Of a stretch of 64,000 bases of DNA, positions 46,606-58,862 are shown piece after piece. Every line of letters begins with the position of its first letter. Position 1 is the first letter of the stretch. The translations under genes were made by a program, and so were the position numbers. The stretch is taken from contig NW_026623100.1 in NCBI RefSeq assembly GCF_023065955.2, positions 63,988,727 through 64,052,726 on the forward strand. The letters run 5' to 3'. Source of the stretch: Ursus arctos. Lineage: Eukaryota > Chordata > Mammalia > Carnivora > Ursidae. A model generated the notes under the pieces. That model made no database searches, was not told the origin of the DNA, and worked only from the letters and a program-made list of their open reading frames with translations.

Positions 46606-48094
46606 CTAAGGGTGGCTCTGAAGGAGATCTTCTTACACTATTACAGCTCTCACAGCCTTGGGTTTCTTAGCAAAAGACAAGACTAAGGCAGAGCAAAGAG
46701 AAAATATAATTCCCTAAAACTCTCTACAATCAATACATTGTTTTTATTTATATTATTTTACCTTTTTAGTGAAAAATACAAATATACAGAAACCTTTGCA
46801 AAAAATATCTATAGCTTAGTGAATTACTAAAAGACAAACAGCCTGGAAAGAACCCGTATTTCCCTTCCTACACCTGACATCTAAGAAGGGAATGAACCAG
46901 ACTACTTAGCCCTAGAAAACAGAGAGGAGATTCAAGGAGAAGTAGTTTTGAAGGGGATTCTTGTCATGGCAGGATCTCACGAGCAGGGTTCCTAGGACAC
47001 CAAGAATTGGATGCCAGCTGTAGTAACTCTAGGTGAGAAGCAAGAGAGGTACAAAAGGACCATGAATGGGGAGATTCTCAATGTGAAGCTACCATCTTTT
47101 TTTTTTTCTTTTAGCAAATGGAATACAAGAGGTACAGATGGAATGTTTGAGTGAGAGGGGTGGTGGGGATGGTAGGTTCAGACATCAGTCTTGTAAACCA
47201 GACAGCACACTTGCTTTATAGATTTTAATGTGGGGGTAGCTTTCTGTTACACCGCCCAGGTAAGTTAAACTGCCTTGAACTGTTACTGTTTACTAATGAA
47301 ACATCTGATAGTATGCTAATGAGGTAAATAAACCAACTTGAACTTTGAACTATGCACCATCAAGTACAAATTTTTTACTGCAATTACGGATTGCCTGGGT
47401 GTCCTAGCATAAAACCTCAAGCCTCATTCATGTTAATTCTAAGCATATGGGTTTATGACAATTTGCTAAAATGGATCAACTATCAACTCAACATCTGAGT
47501 ATTGTAATAATTCAAAAGAATGATTCTGAAATACGGAAGAGCCTCTTGTTGATTTCCAGTTTTTTGCAACATCTTTTATAGCAACTAGAAAAGACTGAAT
47601 TATTCTAAACTTATGAGAACTTGCTTAACTTTATTCAGGGTGGAAAACAGATCTTGGCCTTAACAGAGCTCATAAACCTGCTCTTTAATGATGTAATTGT
47701 TTAGAGGTGCTAATAAAGTTTCCTGGACAGGTTATAATGTATTTCAAATGAAACAAGGTTAGATTACTCCACCAATCTACAAGGTAGCATAGCACGGATG
47801 TGGCCACAAGATATGCAGGACTGAAGCTGGTTCCACTTACTGCCAAGTGACTTGCTGAAATCACTTTTTAGAAAGGGGTGGAGGTAGAATGTGTTGACAG
47901 GACTACTATGCATTCCCACCAAGAAGTTCCTGTCAAAAAAGAAGTATTTTTGTAATTCCATTATATCAGAAGCTAAAAAGAACTATGTTGGGCATTGCAT
48001 GTGTAAGAGTAAAGTTCCATCCCCTTCCCCAGAGCAAAGGGCCTGCTCTATACCTCACTTCCACGGCAATCTCTTGTGGTAGAAAGTGCATGAA
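46606..48094. other. unassigned AT-rich sequence, 1.5 kb
   Basis: T run at 47098-47110. Frames at 47764-48082 overlap on both strands. No repeat or exon recognised. Confidence 0.45.
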
Positions 48095-48240
48095 CTTGTG
48101 AGTAAGACAAACCTGGTCTGAAACCCGTGCCCACCAGTCTACAATTAAGATAACCCTGGGTAACCCATTTAACTTCTCTCAGCTTGTTTCCGCACGCGCA
48201 CACACACACACACACAGAGATAAAAATGCCTTCCTACTTA
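48095..48240 (+). mobile_element. MIR SINE relic with (CA)n
   Basis: 'aaacctggtctgaaacccgt', 'ctgggtaacccatttaactt' and 'ctctcagcttgtttccgc', then a CA run at 48193-48217 inside the MIR. Confidence 0.8.
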
Positions 48241-48477
48241 CACATGACAAAAACCCAAATCATACTCACTTAAGCTAAAAAGCTTATTTCTTGGAAAACT
48301 ATGGGAGAAGCTCAGACTCCAAAGGACAGCTGATAGTGGGAGTTAAAACCAAGACAGCTCCTCAAAATTCAAGGACTAAAACCAAAACCTCACCACTGAC
48401 AGTACCCTTTCTGTCTAAATCTCTTCTCTCTCATCTTTACCTCTTTTTCTGTGCCGGCTTTCCTCACTCCCCTGTGT

Positions 48478-48795
48478 AGAGCTGCACTGTCCCATATGAC
48501 AGCCATTAACCAAATGTGGTGTGGAGCATAGGAAAAGTCTAAATTGCGAGGTGGTACAGAGTAAAATATTCACCAGATTTCAAAAAACTTAGTACCAAAA
48601 AATCTACCTGTCTATATACACATACATATATCTAATATCTCATTAATAATTTTAATTTTGATTACATATTGAAATATTTTGAATAGCAGTTAAATAAAAC
48701 ACATTATTAAAACTAATTTCACCTGTTTCTTCTTAGTTCTTTTAATGTAACTAAGAAATCACGTGTCTCTCCTGAGCAGTGCTGATCTAGAAGCT
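48478..48795 (-). mobile_element. hAT-type DNA transposon relic
   Basis: 'gagctgcactgtcccatatg' at the left and 'tgagcagtgctgatctag' at the right are degraded inverted ends. The centre has 'ctcattaataattttaattt' and 'actaatttcacctgtttctt', which I recall from a common hAT family in reverse. Confidence 0.65.
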
Positions 48796-49548
48796 TTCCC
48801 ACATGGTTAGGAACATGGCTGCCTACAGTTACGGACTCAATTCATCCCAGCTTACAAACATCACAACACAGAAAAAGGTTTTCTCTTCCTACTTCAATTT
48901 TCAAATGTTTTAGGGAAGACTCTGACTGGGCCAGATTGGATAATGTTCCTAGCCCTTGGACTAATCCCTTCCAGGCAAAAGAGGAACTGTAATGCACAGC
49001 CCTACTGGAATCGCAGGGATGGCATGGGGAAAAGAAGATGATCGGGGAATATGATTACAAGAAGAAGGGGAAGAGAGATGCCAGGCAGCAACAACAGATA
49101 TCCACTATGCCACCCTGTCTGGGAGCAGTGAGGATGAAATATAAACTTATGTAACATGCCCTATCAGTGGCAACATTCTGACCAAAACTCTTCTCTAAAT
49201 GCTAGCTGTAACATTAAACCACATGCTCTTTGAATAAATAGGTGGCTCTGAGTCATAACAGAAAATGGCAAACATACAAAAGGGGGTAAGCTCTGGATCT
49301 CTACATTGGAGTATTCATCGAATGTACCTACACCAACCACAGTTTTTGCTAAACCTGTTTTTGCTGGCAGTCTATGAGCAGAATTGATTTTAAAGAGCAA
49401 TTTGTAACAGTCTCGGGTTTACTCTACATTGGTATGAGCTGACAATACTTTTTTAGTACGATTATCATGACTGATAATGCAGAAGTTTTATGAACCATGT
49501 TTATATTATGCTATGAATCCAGTAAGAAATACAACAGGCTATAAAGCT
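48796..49548. other. unassigned sequence
   Basis: Nothing recognised. A 78-codon minus frame (49164-49400) has no motif. Confidence 0.45.
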
Positions 49549-50314
49549 GATATTAGCAGCAGTCCTCAAGTATTTTGGTCTCGGGACCCTCTTTTCACAA
49601 GTATCAAGAACTCCAAAGAGCTCTTGCTTATGTGGGTTATCTATTTTGATCCTTAGTATATCAGAAATTAAAACAGAGATAAAAAAAAAACAGCTTTATT
49701 GCAGTTTTATCATATTTTTTTCTAGAAATTTTGTAGTTTTAGGTTTTACATTTGAGTTGATCCATTTGGAGTTAAATGTTGTATGGTTCAAAGGTATGGA
49801 TTGAAGTTCCTTTTTGGTATAGATGTTCAATTGCTCTAGCACCATTTGTTGGAAAGATCATTCTTTTTCTTCTGAATTGTCTTTCCACATTTGTCAAAAA
49901 TCAGTTGTCTATGCATGTGTGAGTCTATTTCTGGATACTCTACTCTGTTACATTGATCTATACTGATCTATTTGTCTTTTTAAAACCATTACCACACTGT
50001 CTTAATTACTGCAGCTTTTGCATAAGTCGAAATCAAGCAGTGTAAGTCTTCCAATTTTGTTCTTCTTTTTCAAAATTGTTTTGGCTATTCTAGGCCCTTC
50101 CTATTTCTAAATAAATTTCAGAATCAGATTGTTAAAAAAAAAAAAAAAAAAAGCTGGCTAGGTTTTGACCTGCTAGGATTGGGTCAGATCTATATATTCA
50201 TTTGGGAAGAACTGGTACCTTATAAGGTTTGAGCCTTCTAACGTATGAACGTGGCATATCTATTAGTTAAGGTCTTCTTTAGTTTCTCTCAGCAAGGCTT
50301 TATAGACTGGGTTT

Positions 50315-50662
50315 GTTTTTTTTTTTAAGATGGCACTTTTTTATTTCAAGTTTCTATTTAAATTCTAGTTAGTTAACATATGTGGTAAAACTGGTTTCAG
50401 GTGTAGAGTTTAGTGATACATCACTTACATACAACAACCAGTGCTCATCACAAGTGCCCTCCTTATACCCATCGCCCATTTAGCCCATCCCCCACCCACC
50501 TCCCTGCATCACCCCTCAGTTTGTTCTTTAGAGTTAAGAGTCTCTTACGGTTTGCTTCCCTTTTTCTTTTTTCCCCTTCCATTACATTCATCTGCTCTGT
50601 TTCTTAAATTCCACATATGAGTGAAATCACATGGTATTTGTCTTTCTCTAACTTATTAGCAT
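50315..50662 (-). mobile_element. younger carnivore L1 3' UTR fragment
   Basis: T run followed by 'caaccagtgctcatcacaag', 'aagagtctcttacggtttgc' and 'tccacatatgagtgaaatca', the same family as the copy at 2020-2354. Inserted into the old L1. Confidence 0.88.
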
Positions 50663-50837
50663 ACAGGTCTTTCATATCTTTTGTTGATTTGTCCCTAAGT
50701 ATTTCCTATGTTGATGCTATTATAAATAATATTTTTTAAAATTCCAATTTCAAATTATTTGTTGTTAGCATATAAAAATACAACTGATTTTTTTATGTAT
50801 CGATTTTGTATCCTGCAACATTAAAAATTCACTTATT

Positions 50838-51034
50838 GGGGGGCGCCTGGGTGGCACAGCGGTTAAGCGTCTGCCTTCGGCTCAGGGCGTGATCCCAGCG
50901 TTATGGGATCGAGCCCCGTGTCGGGCTCCTCTGCTGGGAGCCTGCTTCTTCCTCTCCCACTCCCCCTGCTTGTGTTCCCTCTCTCCCTGGCTGTCTCTAT
51001 CTCTGTCAAATAAATAAATAAAATCTTTAAAAAA
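50838..51034 (+). mobile_element. SINEC, bear-type subfamily (first of adjacent pair)
   Basis: 'gggcgcctgggtggcacagc' start, full bear-type body, A tail. Flanked by aaaaattcacttatt at 50823-50837 and 51035-51049. Confidence 0.96.
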
Positions 51035-51049
51035 AAAAATTCACTTATT

Positions 51050-51245
51050 GGGACATCTGGGTGGCTCAACTGGTTAAGCGTCTGCCTTCGGCTCACATCA
51101 TGATCCCAGGGCCCTGGAATTGAGCCCTGCATCGGGCTCCCTGCTCAGCGGGGAGCCTGCTTCTCCCTCTCCCTCTCTCCCTCCCCCTGTTGTGCTCTCT
51201 CCTGTGCTCGCACTCTCTCTAGAATAAATAAATATAATCTTTTTA
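51050..51245 (+). mobile_element. SINEC, general carnivore type (second of adjacent pair)
   Basis: 'gacatctgggtggctcaact' start, 'ctgctcagcggggagcctgc' body, AATAAATAAATATAATC and A tail. The same target word recurs after it (aaaaattcacttatt, 51246-51260). Confidence 0.95.
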
Positions 51246-52346
51246 AAAAATTCACTTATTATTCACTACAGCTTTTCTGTAGAGTCCTTGGGCTTTTCTA
51301 TATAAATAATCACACCACCTGTGAATAAAAACATTTTTGCTTCTTCCTTTCTACTCTGAGTGCCTTTTCTTCCTTTTTCTTGCCTTACTGCACTGCCCAG
51401 AACCTCCAGTATTGAATAGAACTGATGAAAGTAAACATCTACTAACCTACCAGCTATTAACCTTAGGGAGAAAGCATCTGATCCCTCATCATTAAGTATG
51501 ATACTGGCCATAGGATTTTTACAGATGCACTTAATCAGGCTGAGCAAGTCCCTTTCCAGGTCTAGTTTGCTAAGAGTTTTCATCAAGTGTCAAATGCCTT
51601 TCTGTGTCTATTAAGATGATCATGTGATCTTTCTTTTTAGTTTGTTAATACAGTGAATCATACTGATTTTTAATGTTCAGTCTACCTTCCATCCCTGGGA
51701 TAAACCCCACTTCATCGTGATGTATCATCCTTTTAATACAATATTGTATTGAATTTGTTAAGATTTCATTTTGAATTTTACATCTATATTCATGAGAGAG
51801 AGTCATCTGTAGTATTCTTATAATTGTCTGGTTTTTGTTTAAGGCAATGCTGTCCTCATTGAATCAGTCAGAAAAGTATTCCCTCCTTTTTGATTTTCTA
51901 AAGGAATGTGTGTATAATTTGCATATTATTTCTTCCTTAAATGATTGGTAAAACTTACTAGTGAAGTCATCTGTGCCTGAAGTTTCCTTTACGGAAAGGT
52001 ATTTAACTCTTTAACTATGATAGATACAAGACTATTCAAGTTATCCATTTCTTCTTGAACACACTTTGGTAAAACTGAGAAATTTCTAAAATATGAGGAC
52101 GCACAAGCAAATATGCCATTGGCCATTAGAGTGATGATGACATACTAACATACCACGTAGCCTCTGCAAAACTCCACTATTCACTCTTGAAGTAAAAAAT
52201 TCTCAATTTAATTTTGAAAATAGTTTTCACTTTATGGACCCTCTGAAAGGGTCTTGGAGATACCAGAGTGCCAAGACCACACTCTGTGAAGCTCTAGTCT
52301 ATGGAACAGATCACCATCAGTATTCCAGGATTTTATGTGAAAGTGT

Positions 52347-52562
52347 ATGAAGTACCCACATATTGAACAGACATTGGGGGCACTGTGGACTACTTTTAGA
52401 GTTAGCACAAAGCTTGAAAAACCTAAGTCATCATCTTATCCTGCTCCAAGAGAGCCAAAACCTTTTATAAGCAACCCTGGAACAGAGAATGACACCAACC
52501 TTATTTCTGGGTGTCACCCCTTCCAACAATATGGTCAGAATGTAAAAACAAGGCCACAGTAA
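52347..52562 (+). other. protein-like short ORF, unassigned
   Basis: 71 codons with balanced, polar composition (KLEKPKSSSYPAPREPKPF, then NPGTENDTN) rather than AT-driven hydrophobic sequence. It starts about 40 bp after the hAT right end. No Kozak or splice support stands out and I recognise no family. Could be a pseudogene remnant or chance. Confidence 0.2.
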
Positions 52563-53435
52563 ATGGATTCAAGAAAGGAAATGGGTCCTCAAAAAACAGA
52601 AGAAGATGGGAATCATTGTGACATTATTTTATCACGAAACTACATCAAAATATAAGTATGCTGTTAAAATTTGTTTAAAATATATTACAAAAGAAAAAAT
52701 CCCTGTCTTCCAGTTCTATGTTAAACAGCATTCTAATCAATGGCTGTAGGTTCCTTCTCCTACTCCAAATCCTGGGAATACATTTATAATGAGAAAAGGG
52801 GGAGAAGAACACCAGGTAACAGGGAATACAAAACCCAGCTCAGCAAAAAGAACAAAACTGAAAACCCCAAGGATACTTAAAAGACTGTTGTGTCTCAGGA
52901 TAGGGGAGGCAATGCCAGCCAGGGGCCACAGAAGACAGGCTTCTAAAACTACCTACGGTGAAAGAGCAGTTACTATTTGTTGGCTTCATACAAAACAGTA
53001 AAAATGAGTTATTAGAAAAAGAAAAAATTTTAAAACATCAAAATGCAAACCCAATATTTTTATCATTCCAAGACAACACATATGATTATTCTGTCAAACT
53101 GCTTTAAATGTTTCTAAAGACTCTCAATTCTGTACTTATCTTATCATTAACCGAAAGAGTTACACTTCCGGTAGCACTGACTGGAAGGTTCCGTCTGCAC
53201 CCTTTCGTCTCCCTCATTCTCCCAGGTTGATCGTTGAGCTAGGTGAGCAAGCACTTCAGCTACACAAGTGAGAACTTCAGCAAGTCTGAAACATGGGTCA
53301 CCTGGAGCTTTAATATTCAGTTTCAAATCCTTTGAACCCTATCAGCCCCTTTTCCCAGGCATGTTATATATTGTTTCCTGGCAGATTTCTCTTCCTAAAT
53401 ACAATCCCAATCACAGTACTACTAAAAACAATCAT
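52563..53435. other. unassigned sequence
   Basis: No repeat recognised. Around 53150-53250 the GC content is higher, with 'cattctcccag' before 'gttgatcgttgagctag' and 'gtgagc', a weak splice-like pair. Confidence 0.4.
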
Positions 53436-53510
53436 TACATCAAAAACTAAGGATATACTGTATGGTGACTAACATAACATAATAAAAAATTATTATTAAA
53501 AAAAACAACT
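53436..53510 (+). mobile_element. very short L1 3' end insertion
   Basis: 'acatcaaaaactaaggatat' and 'actgtatggtgactaacata' followed by an A-rich tail are the terminal bases of the carnivore L1 3' UTR, as at 460-500. Confidence 0.88.
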
Positions 53511-53554
53511 ATTAAACTCCTTAGCTGAATATTTAAGGCGCTATCTGTATCACT

Positions 53555-53880
53555 GTAGCTTTAAAATGCCTTTCCTTCCTTATCTCCCATGACTCTGGAC
53601 ACATGTTCTATGACTTAGACAAACTGCAGCACTGCTCTGCTTTTCCCCAAATGTGCTACTGTTGTGAGCCGAAATCATGCTCATTCTTTGTCTCTAGCTT
53701 CTATCAATACTAACAATCTTTCAGGGCCCATCCCAAACGTCACCTCCTTCCTAATCAGATGTAATCTCTCACCAACCCACTGAAAGAACTTTGTACTTCT
53801 CTTGTAGGACTTAAATCATTATGAATCGCATTACAGTTGTCTGTGAAGTCATCTTATGCCCCCAACCAGATTTTACTTTT
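53555..53880 (+). mobile_element. L2 LINE 3' region
   Basis: 'cagggcccatcccaaacgtc', 'acctccttcctaatcagatg' and 'cattacagttgtctgtgaag' match the L2 3' region in plus orientation. Confidence 0.75.
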
Positions 53881-54254
53881 ATTTTGAAGTATAAGGCTGA
53901 TGATTGATGAAAACGGATTCACGAAAACAGGAGACAGCGATAAACTGAACTCTTTCAGATGCCAAGTGGTGCCTTTATGATGTGGGTAGAGAAAAAACCA
54001 TCATAGAGAAAAACAACTCCAGATTTAAAAATGGTTACCTGTCATGATCACATCCCATAATCCCTGTGCTACCTGGTTCCAATTTATACCTCCCTTTGTG
54101 ATTAAAGGTGGCAATACCTCCCCCATATACAGGCAAATTCAAAAACACATCATGGAATTAGTATCTACTTAGCCTTAAAAAAAACCAACTGCATAAAACA
54201 GGATTAACAAAACAAGGAGGTCTGGGTTTTTTACAAACTCAATAAATACTAACT
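53881..54254. other. unassigned sequence
   Basis: Nothing recognised. Confidence 0.4.
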
Positions 54255-54500
54255 AATGGTGAAGAGTTCTAATGGAACATTGACCTGATCAACCCTATCT
54301 GAAGTTTTGTGCTTATCTCTGGGCACCACAGTTCAAGAGAGATGCTGGCAATCTGGAACATTTCCTGAAGAGAAGCATGAGGATAGAGAAGGATTTAAAA
54401 CCTATAATATATATATTGAGAGTGTAAAGGATTAAGAATGCCTCGCCTATAAAAGAAGAGAATCTCTAGTTGAAAATACAAGTGTTTCTGTTACAATGCG
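54255..54500 (+). mobile_element. probable CR1/L3 LINE relic
   Basis: 'ctctgggcaccacagttcaa', 'agagagatgctggcaatctg' and 'atttcctgaagagaagcatg' keep the order of the CR1/L3 ORF2 end. Old and degraded. Confidence 0.55.
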
Positions 54501-54718
54501 ATATATTCATTCCTTTAAAAAAAAACCTGCATTCTAGCAAATTACATATTAAGAATAAGAAGTTGATGAGAACAATATGGTAAGACTAGACCTTACTTTA
54601 CAGTTGCCTGTATAGCTTTGTAACCAGAACATTCACAAAAACCAAAGTAACTCCAGTTAAAAATACTGACATACTTAAAATGCCATGCCATATTCCTAAT
54701 GAATAAGAAATTATTACG

Positions 54719-54924
54719 GGGGTGCCTCGGTGGCTAAGTCGTTAAGCGTCTGCCTTAGGCTCAGGGCGTGATCCCAGAGTTCTGGGATCGAGCCCCGCAT
54801 AGGGCTCCCTGCTCTGCTCTACTGGGAGCCTGCTTCTTCCTCTCCCACTCCCCCTGCTTGTGTTCCCTCTCTCACCGGCTGTGTCTCTCTCTGTCAAATA
54901 AATAAAATCTTTAAAAAAAAAAAA
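54719..54924 (+). mobile_element. SINEC, intermediate type
   Basis: 'ggtgcctcggtggctaagtc' start; the body mixes 'gggctccctgctctgctcta' with the bear-type 'ctcccactccccctgcttgt'. A tail of 14. Near-identical flanks agaaattattacgg (54706 on) and agaattattacag (54925 on). Confidence 0.95.
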
Positions 54925-54937
54925 AGAATTATTACAG

Positions 54938-56259
54938 TAAATAGAAGACTCCTGAAAATACAAAGATACCTTAATGAAAGGGACTACAAGGAAAGGCTGG
55001 ACTGCTGAGTTATAGGAAAGAGTGGGGGGGACATCATCACAAGCTACAATGGAGAAGCAGGTTTGGGACAAAATGTAATCATGCCAGAGAGGGACAGCTG
55101 TGGCTCACTGTCTTGAGTTTGTTTCTTTTCACAAAGATCAGGGGAAACCATGCAATAAATACATAAATACAAGGTGTATGGCAAAACTGAGACAAGTGGA
55201 GGAATATGGCGTGAAGAGACCTTGTGTGCAACCCCACAGCCCTCCACAGCTTGCTGTGTTCATCTGCATTAGCATACTTGGGGTTCAGCTGCTGTTTTTA
55301 GTGGTCAAAATATTGATGTGATAGGAAAAATCAACTATGAACCATGGCAACTTCTGTATTATACTGACATGCTTCTACTACCAATCATGTAGGAACTGAG
55401 TCATGATACTAAAGCCCTGCAGCAGAATAGACTGTACTTGAAGGATTATCGCCACATATGGGGACAGGGTAGCAAAGCAGGTCAACTGATGATCATTTGA
55501 GATACGTCAATAGTCTAAAATTCTAATTTAGAAAACACAAGCACACCATAAAAAATACAGGCAAAATAAAACTATAAAAGAACACCCAGAAAGAAAAGGA
55601 GTTCACAGAAGCCACCTGTGATTGTTCTTCATTTTTAGGAGGAAAATACACTATTGTCAGAATTACCACAAATTATATCTGGAAATCTGGGGCAAGAGTA
55701 AATTTGGATTTTGAATTCTAGATAGGGAAAATCAGGAAAGAGGAAAAGAGAAGCAACAATTATAATTTATCATACTTTCAGTGGAATACTTTCTCCCTAG
55801 TCCACAATAAACTCAATACTTTGAAATACAAATTAAAGACTCAATAAAATCAAAACCATTTCTATTCTGCCTCTACTCCAAGCTCAGACATACATTAAGA
55901 ACCATAATATTCATTGTCTCATTAATATCTCCCAAAATTTTGTGGATGTGCGTAGCCTGACCATGTTCTAGCAGGGACTCTAAGACTTGGAAGAGAGGAT
56001 AGTAAATTATATGTTATGAACGGATTATTTGAAAATAAAAGAGAAGATAGAATAAAGAAGGAAGAAAACAAGGAAGGAAAGGAAACATGGAGGAAGGAAA
56101 AGAGGGAGGGAGTCTTCAATCACGTGGAGGATAATAGTAAAATACAAACTAGGAGACCACAGTATAAAAACCACTCATCCTCACTGAACCAAATCCCTTA
56201 CCTTTCCAGGCTGTCCCCAGGGCTTTGTGAAGAAACATTCCCCTCCATAGTCTAGAAAA
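54938..56259. other. unassigned sequence, 1.3 kb
   Basis: Purine-rich at 56035-56110 (GAAGGAA units). Frames of 65-79 codons on both strands lack motifs. No repeat assigned. Confidence 0.45.
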
Positions 56260-56483
56260 GAGATTGGCAAACAACTGCCAACAGGCCAAATCCAGCCCAA
56301 TGCCTGTTTTTGAAAATAAAGTTTTATTGGAACCCAGCCACACGCGTTCATTCACATATTGTCTGTAGCTGCCTTCATGCTGTGACAGCAGAACTGAGTA
56401 GTTGTGAAAGAGACCATATGGCCTGCACGCCTAAAATTTTACTATCTTGCCCTTTAGAGAAGACGTTTGGGGCCCCTGATTTA
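56260..56483 (-). mobile_element. hAT-type DNA transposon (non-autonomous)
   Basis: 'tgttttTgaaaataaagttt', 'attggaacccagccacacgc', 'attgtctgtagctgccttca', 'gagaccatatggcctgcacg' and 'tgccctttagagaagacgtt' are the reverse of a common mammalian hAT element with 'ggcaaac' near its end. Nearly complete. Confidence 0.85.
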
Positions 56484-58650
56484 GAGTGTATTTTTCCCTA
56501 AGCCCTGCTTCTCTCTTGAGAGGAGGGAGGTGCAACAAGGACAATGAACTAAAGCAGCTAGGGGTCCCCTACTTCAGGAAGGAAGAAAGGGAAGTTCCCT
56601 GCAGAGTACGTTTTCAGACCATCTCACTACTTCCTTTGTGATTAAGTCTCAAATGCTAAATTTGGCTCAAGGTTCACAATGACAAATCAGACTTCTTACA
56701 AGAATACACAGCACCCTACTTTCACAGCACTTTCTTCCAGGTACACACTCCCCCTTTTATGAAAGTATGCCCACTCCTATTTGACTAGACAGAAACTATT
56801 TCCTTTGAGATAAGATGAGGGTTCCCTGTGAATTCTTTATGGTCTTTCAAGCACCAGACAACTGTTTTGCTTTAAAACCAGATTTCACAAGAATGAGTTA
56901 AAGCAATCTTTATTGCTAAAAACGCGACTCTTTTGGATCCAAAAAATTCCCTAAACTAAAAGGTCTCAAAATCTGAGGCATCATTTAATCTGTGGTTTAG
57001 AGGAAAACCTTTGTGAGGTCAGTCTTTGAATTTACAGTCATCTATCAGGATCAGAAAGCTTTTTAATGTTTGCTATCTTATGCATGCTGAGGAACAACTA
57101 TAATCAATATATATCACCCTAAATAGCTGGCTGGATGTCAAATAAAGAGAATATTTTGGGGAGACTATCAGTTTCCTTCCTAGCAAATATGTAAAACTAA
57201 ATGGACTTTCAAACAATTCCAAAGGGTAAGGGACAATGCAAGAATTCATAAAAAAAAAAAAATCCCAGGGAAATTAATTAGCCTAATTCTCTTTTTCTGG
57301 GTGCACAGAATGCTAAATCTTCCCCTGTTCCTAAGGGAAGGTGAGAAGAATGAGAAATTTCAAAACTGCAAATTTACTAAAACTCGATCTTTGATGACAA
57401 GTCACAAAATGTGACTGTCTCACGCATTTTTGACACTCACGTCATTACCTATTTTCCATGACTATACGAAACAACCAGAGCACCACTTGAAATGGGTTTC
57501 CCCCGCAACATTCCCTTTAAACTTTTCAAAGACAGAACAGCAGTAAGATTATCACATATCAAGTCCATCATGAATTAAAGCTATTTCTTGAAAAGCCTTC
57601 TCTATGACTGTTTTGCCAGTATGCTATCATTTCCATTGTTCTTAACAATTTAACTTAATCATTTCAGTCCTTCAAGTTTCCATCCTATTTCCACAATTCT
57701 TTTTGTCAAATACCCACTGAGTATACTTCCTCCTCACCTACGTTTTCATGAACACCAACAATCTGGTCTCTCCCTGACCATAACACTGAAATGTTTCCTA
57801 TTCTCACCATCTCTATGGCTCCAGCCAAATCAGATGTGCCCCCCCCCCGCCCCCAGGCCTATTCTTGTTCATTCAATGGCATTTGAGCATTGTCTTCTTC
57901 AATAACATTTTAAAATCTGTGGCTTACACAGATTCTGCACTCCTGAAGTCCTTCTACCTAGATGACAACTCTCTTCCATTGGGTCCTCCAAGTTCGGGCC
58001 TTTGTTCTCCCATAGTTGTATGTTACACTTACTTCCTCACTTTGGTTTCATGATGCCCTTCTTCTCCACTTTGATCACTTAGCTCCTCTCTGGTCCCAGC
58101 TGCCAATAATTAAGACTAGATATTCTGTCAACAGCTCCAAATAAATACTTAAGAGTCTTGGGCAAGTAACTGGAACTTCGTTGGGCCTCCCTATATTCTT
58201 ATGTCAGTTAAGTAAATTCTCTGGGAAAAGATGAAAGAGTAGGGGTTTCAGAGCTGTGAGGGGGAACATAAGCAAACTGACAGCACTGGGAATTCTCACT
58301 GTACTGGCAGGACAGAGAAGAGAGCTGCCCATTTCAGATTACGAGCACTTGTTGGGGGACATTATAAAATAGCGGTGCATGGATGGGCAGGCTCTGGAAA
58401 CAGGATCCAAGAAGAAACCATTATTTGTTTCAAGAGAAGATTAAAGGAGACTACTCTAGCAGTAATATTGCAGAGAAATTGGACAAGGGAGGGCATGAAG
58501 CCAAGGAAATGAAATAGGAAGCTATTACCACAATAATCCAGGTATAAAGAGATTAAGACTACCTGCTTAACCAAGTCTAAAATCATTCTTCAAGCACTCA
58601 AGATCTTTCTAACCCATCTTTCCAGCTTTCTCTCTCATTATTCTCTGCAA
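56484..58650. other. unassigned sequence, 2.2 kb
   Basis: The longest stretch in the window with no recognised repeat. A C run (57840-57855) and an A run (57250) are the only simple sequences. 57600-58120 is pyrimidine-rich and could be a much degraded L2. No exon is evident. Confidence 0.45.
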
Positions 58651-58665
58651 GAAATTTTTCTACCA

Positions 58666-58862
58666 GGGGAGCCTGAGTGGCTCAGTCATTAAGCATCTGC
58701 CTTCAGCTCAGGTCATGATCCCAGCGTTCTGGGATCAAGCCCCGAATCGGGCTCCCTGCTCAGTGGGAAGCCTGCTTCTCCCTCTCCCTCTCCCCCTGCT
58801 TGTGTTCCCTCTCTCACTGCCTCTCTCTCTGTCAAATAAATAAATAAAATCTTTAAAAAAAA
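58666..58862 (+). mobile_element. SINEC (general carnivore type)
   Basis: 'ggggagcctgagtggctcag' start, 'ctgctcagtgggaagcctgc' middle, AAATAAATAAATAAAATC and A tail. Flanks gaaatttttctacc and aaatttctcttcc form an imperfect duplication. Confidence 0.94.

Larger units (their letters stand above)
49690..52070 (-). mobile_element. old L1 ORF2 relic, itself interrupted
   Basis: Reverse-strand L1 ORF2 DNA in three pieces: 49690-50314, 50663-50837 and 51251-52070. Signs are 'ttgctctagcaccatttgtt', 'tgttttggctattctaggcc', 'gtatcctgcaacattaaaaa', 'catccctgggataaacccca' and 'cacttcatcgtgatgtatca'. A 106-codon minus frame (51266-51586) is part of the degraded ORF. The 3' UTR is missing on the left side. 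Confidence 0.9.
49549..52310 (-). mobile_element. hAT-type DNA transposon, split by nested LINEs and SINEs
   Basis: Left half (49549-49680): 'tattttggtctcgggaccct' and 'gagctcttgcttatgtgggt'. Right half (52071-52310): 'gtagcctctgcaaaactcca' and 'tggaccctctgaaagggtct'. They join at 'attaaaactgagaaattt', half of which is repeated at the insertion edges. All DNA between is a later insertion. Confidence 0.75.
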
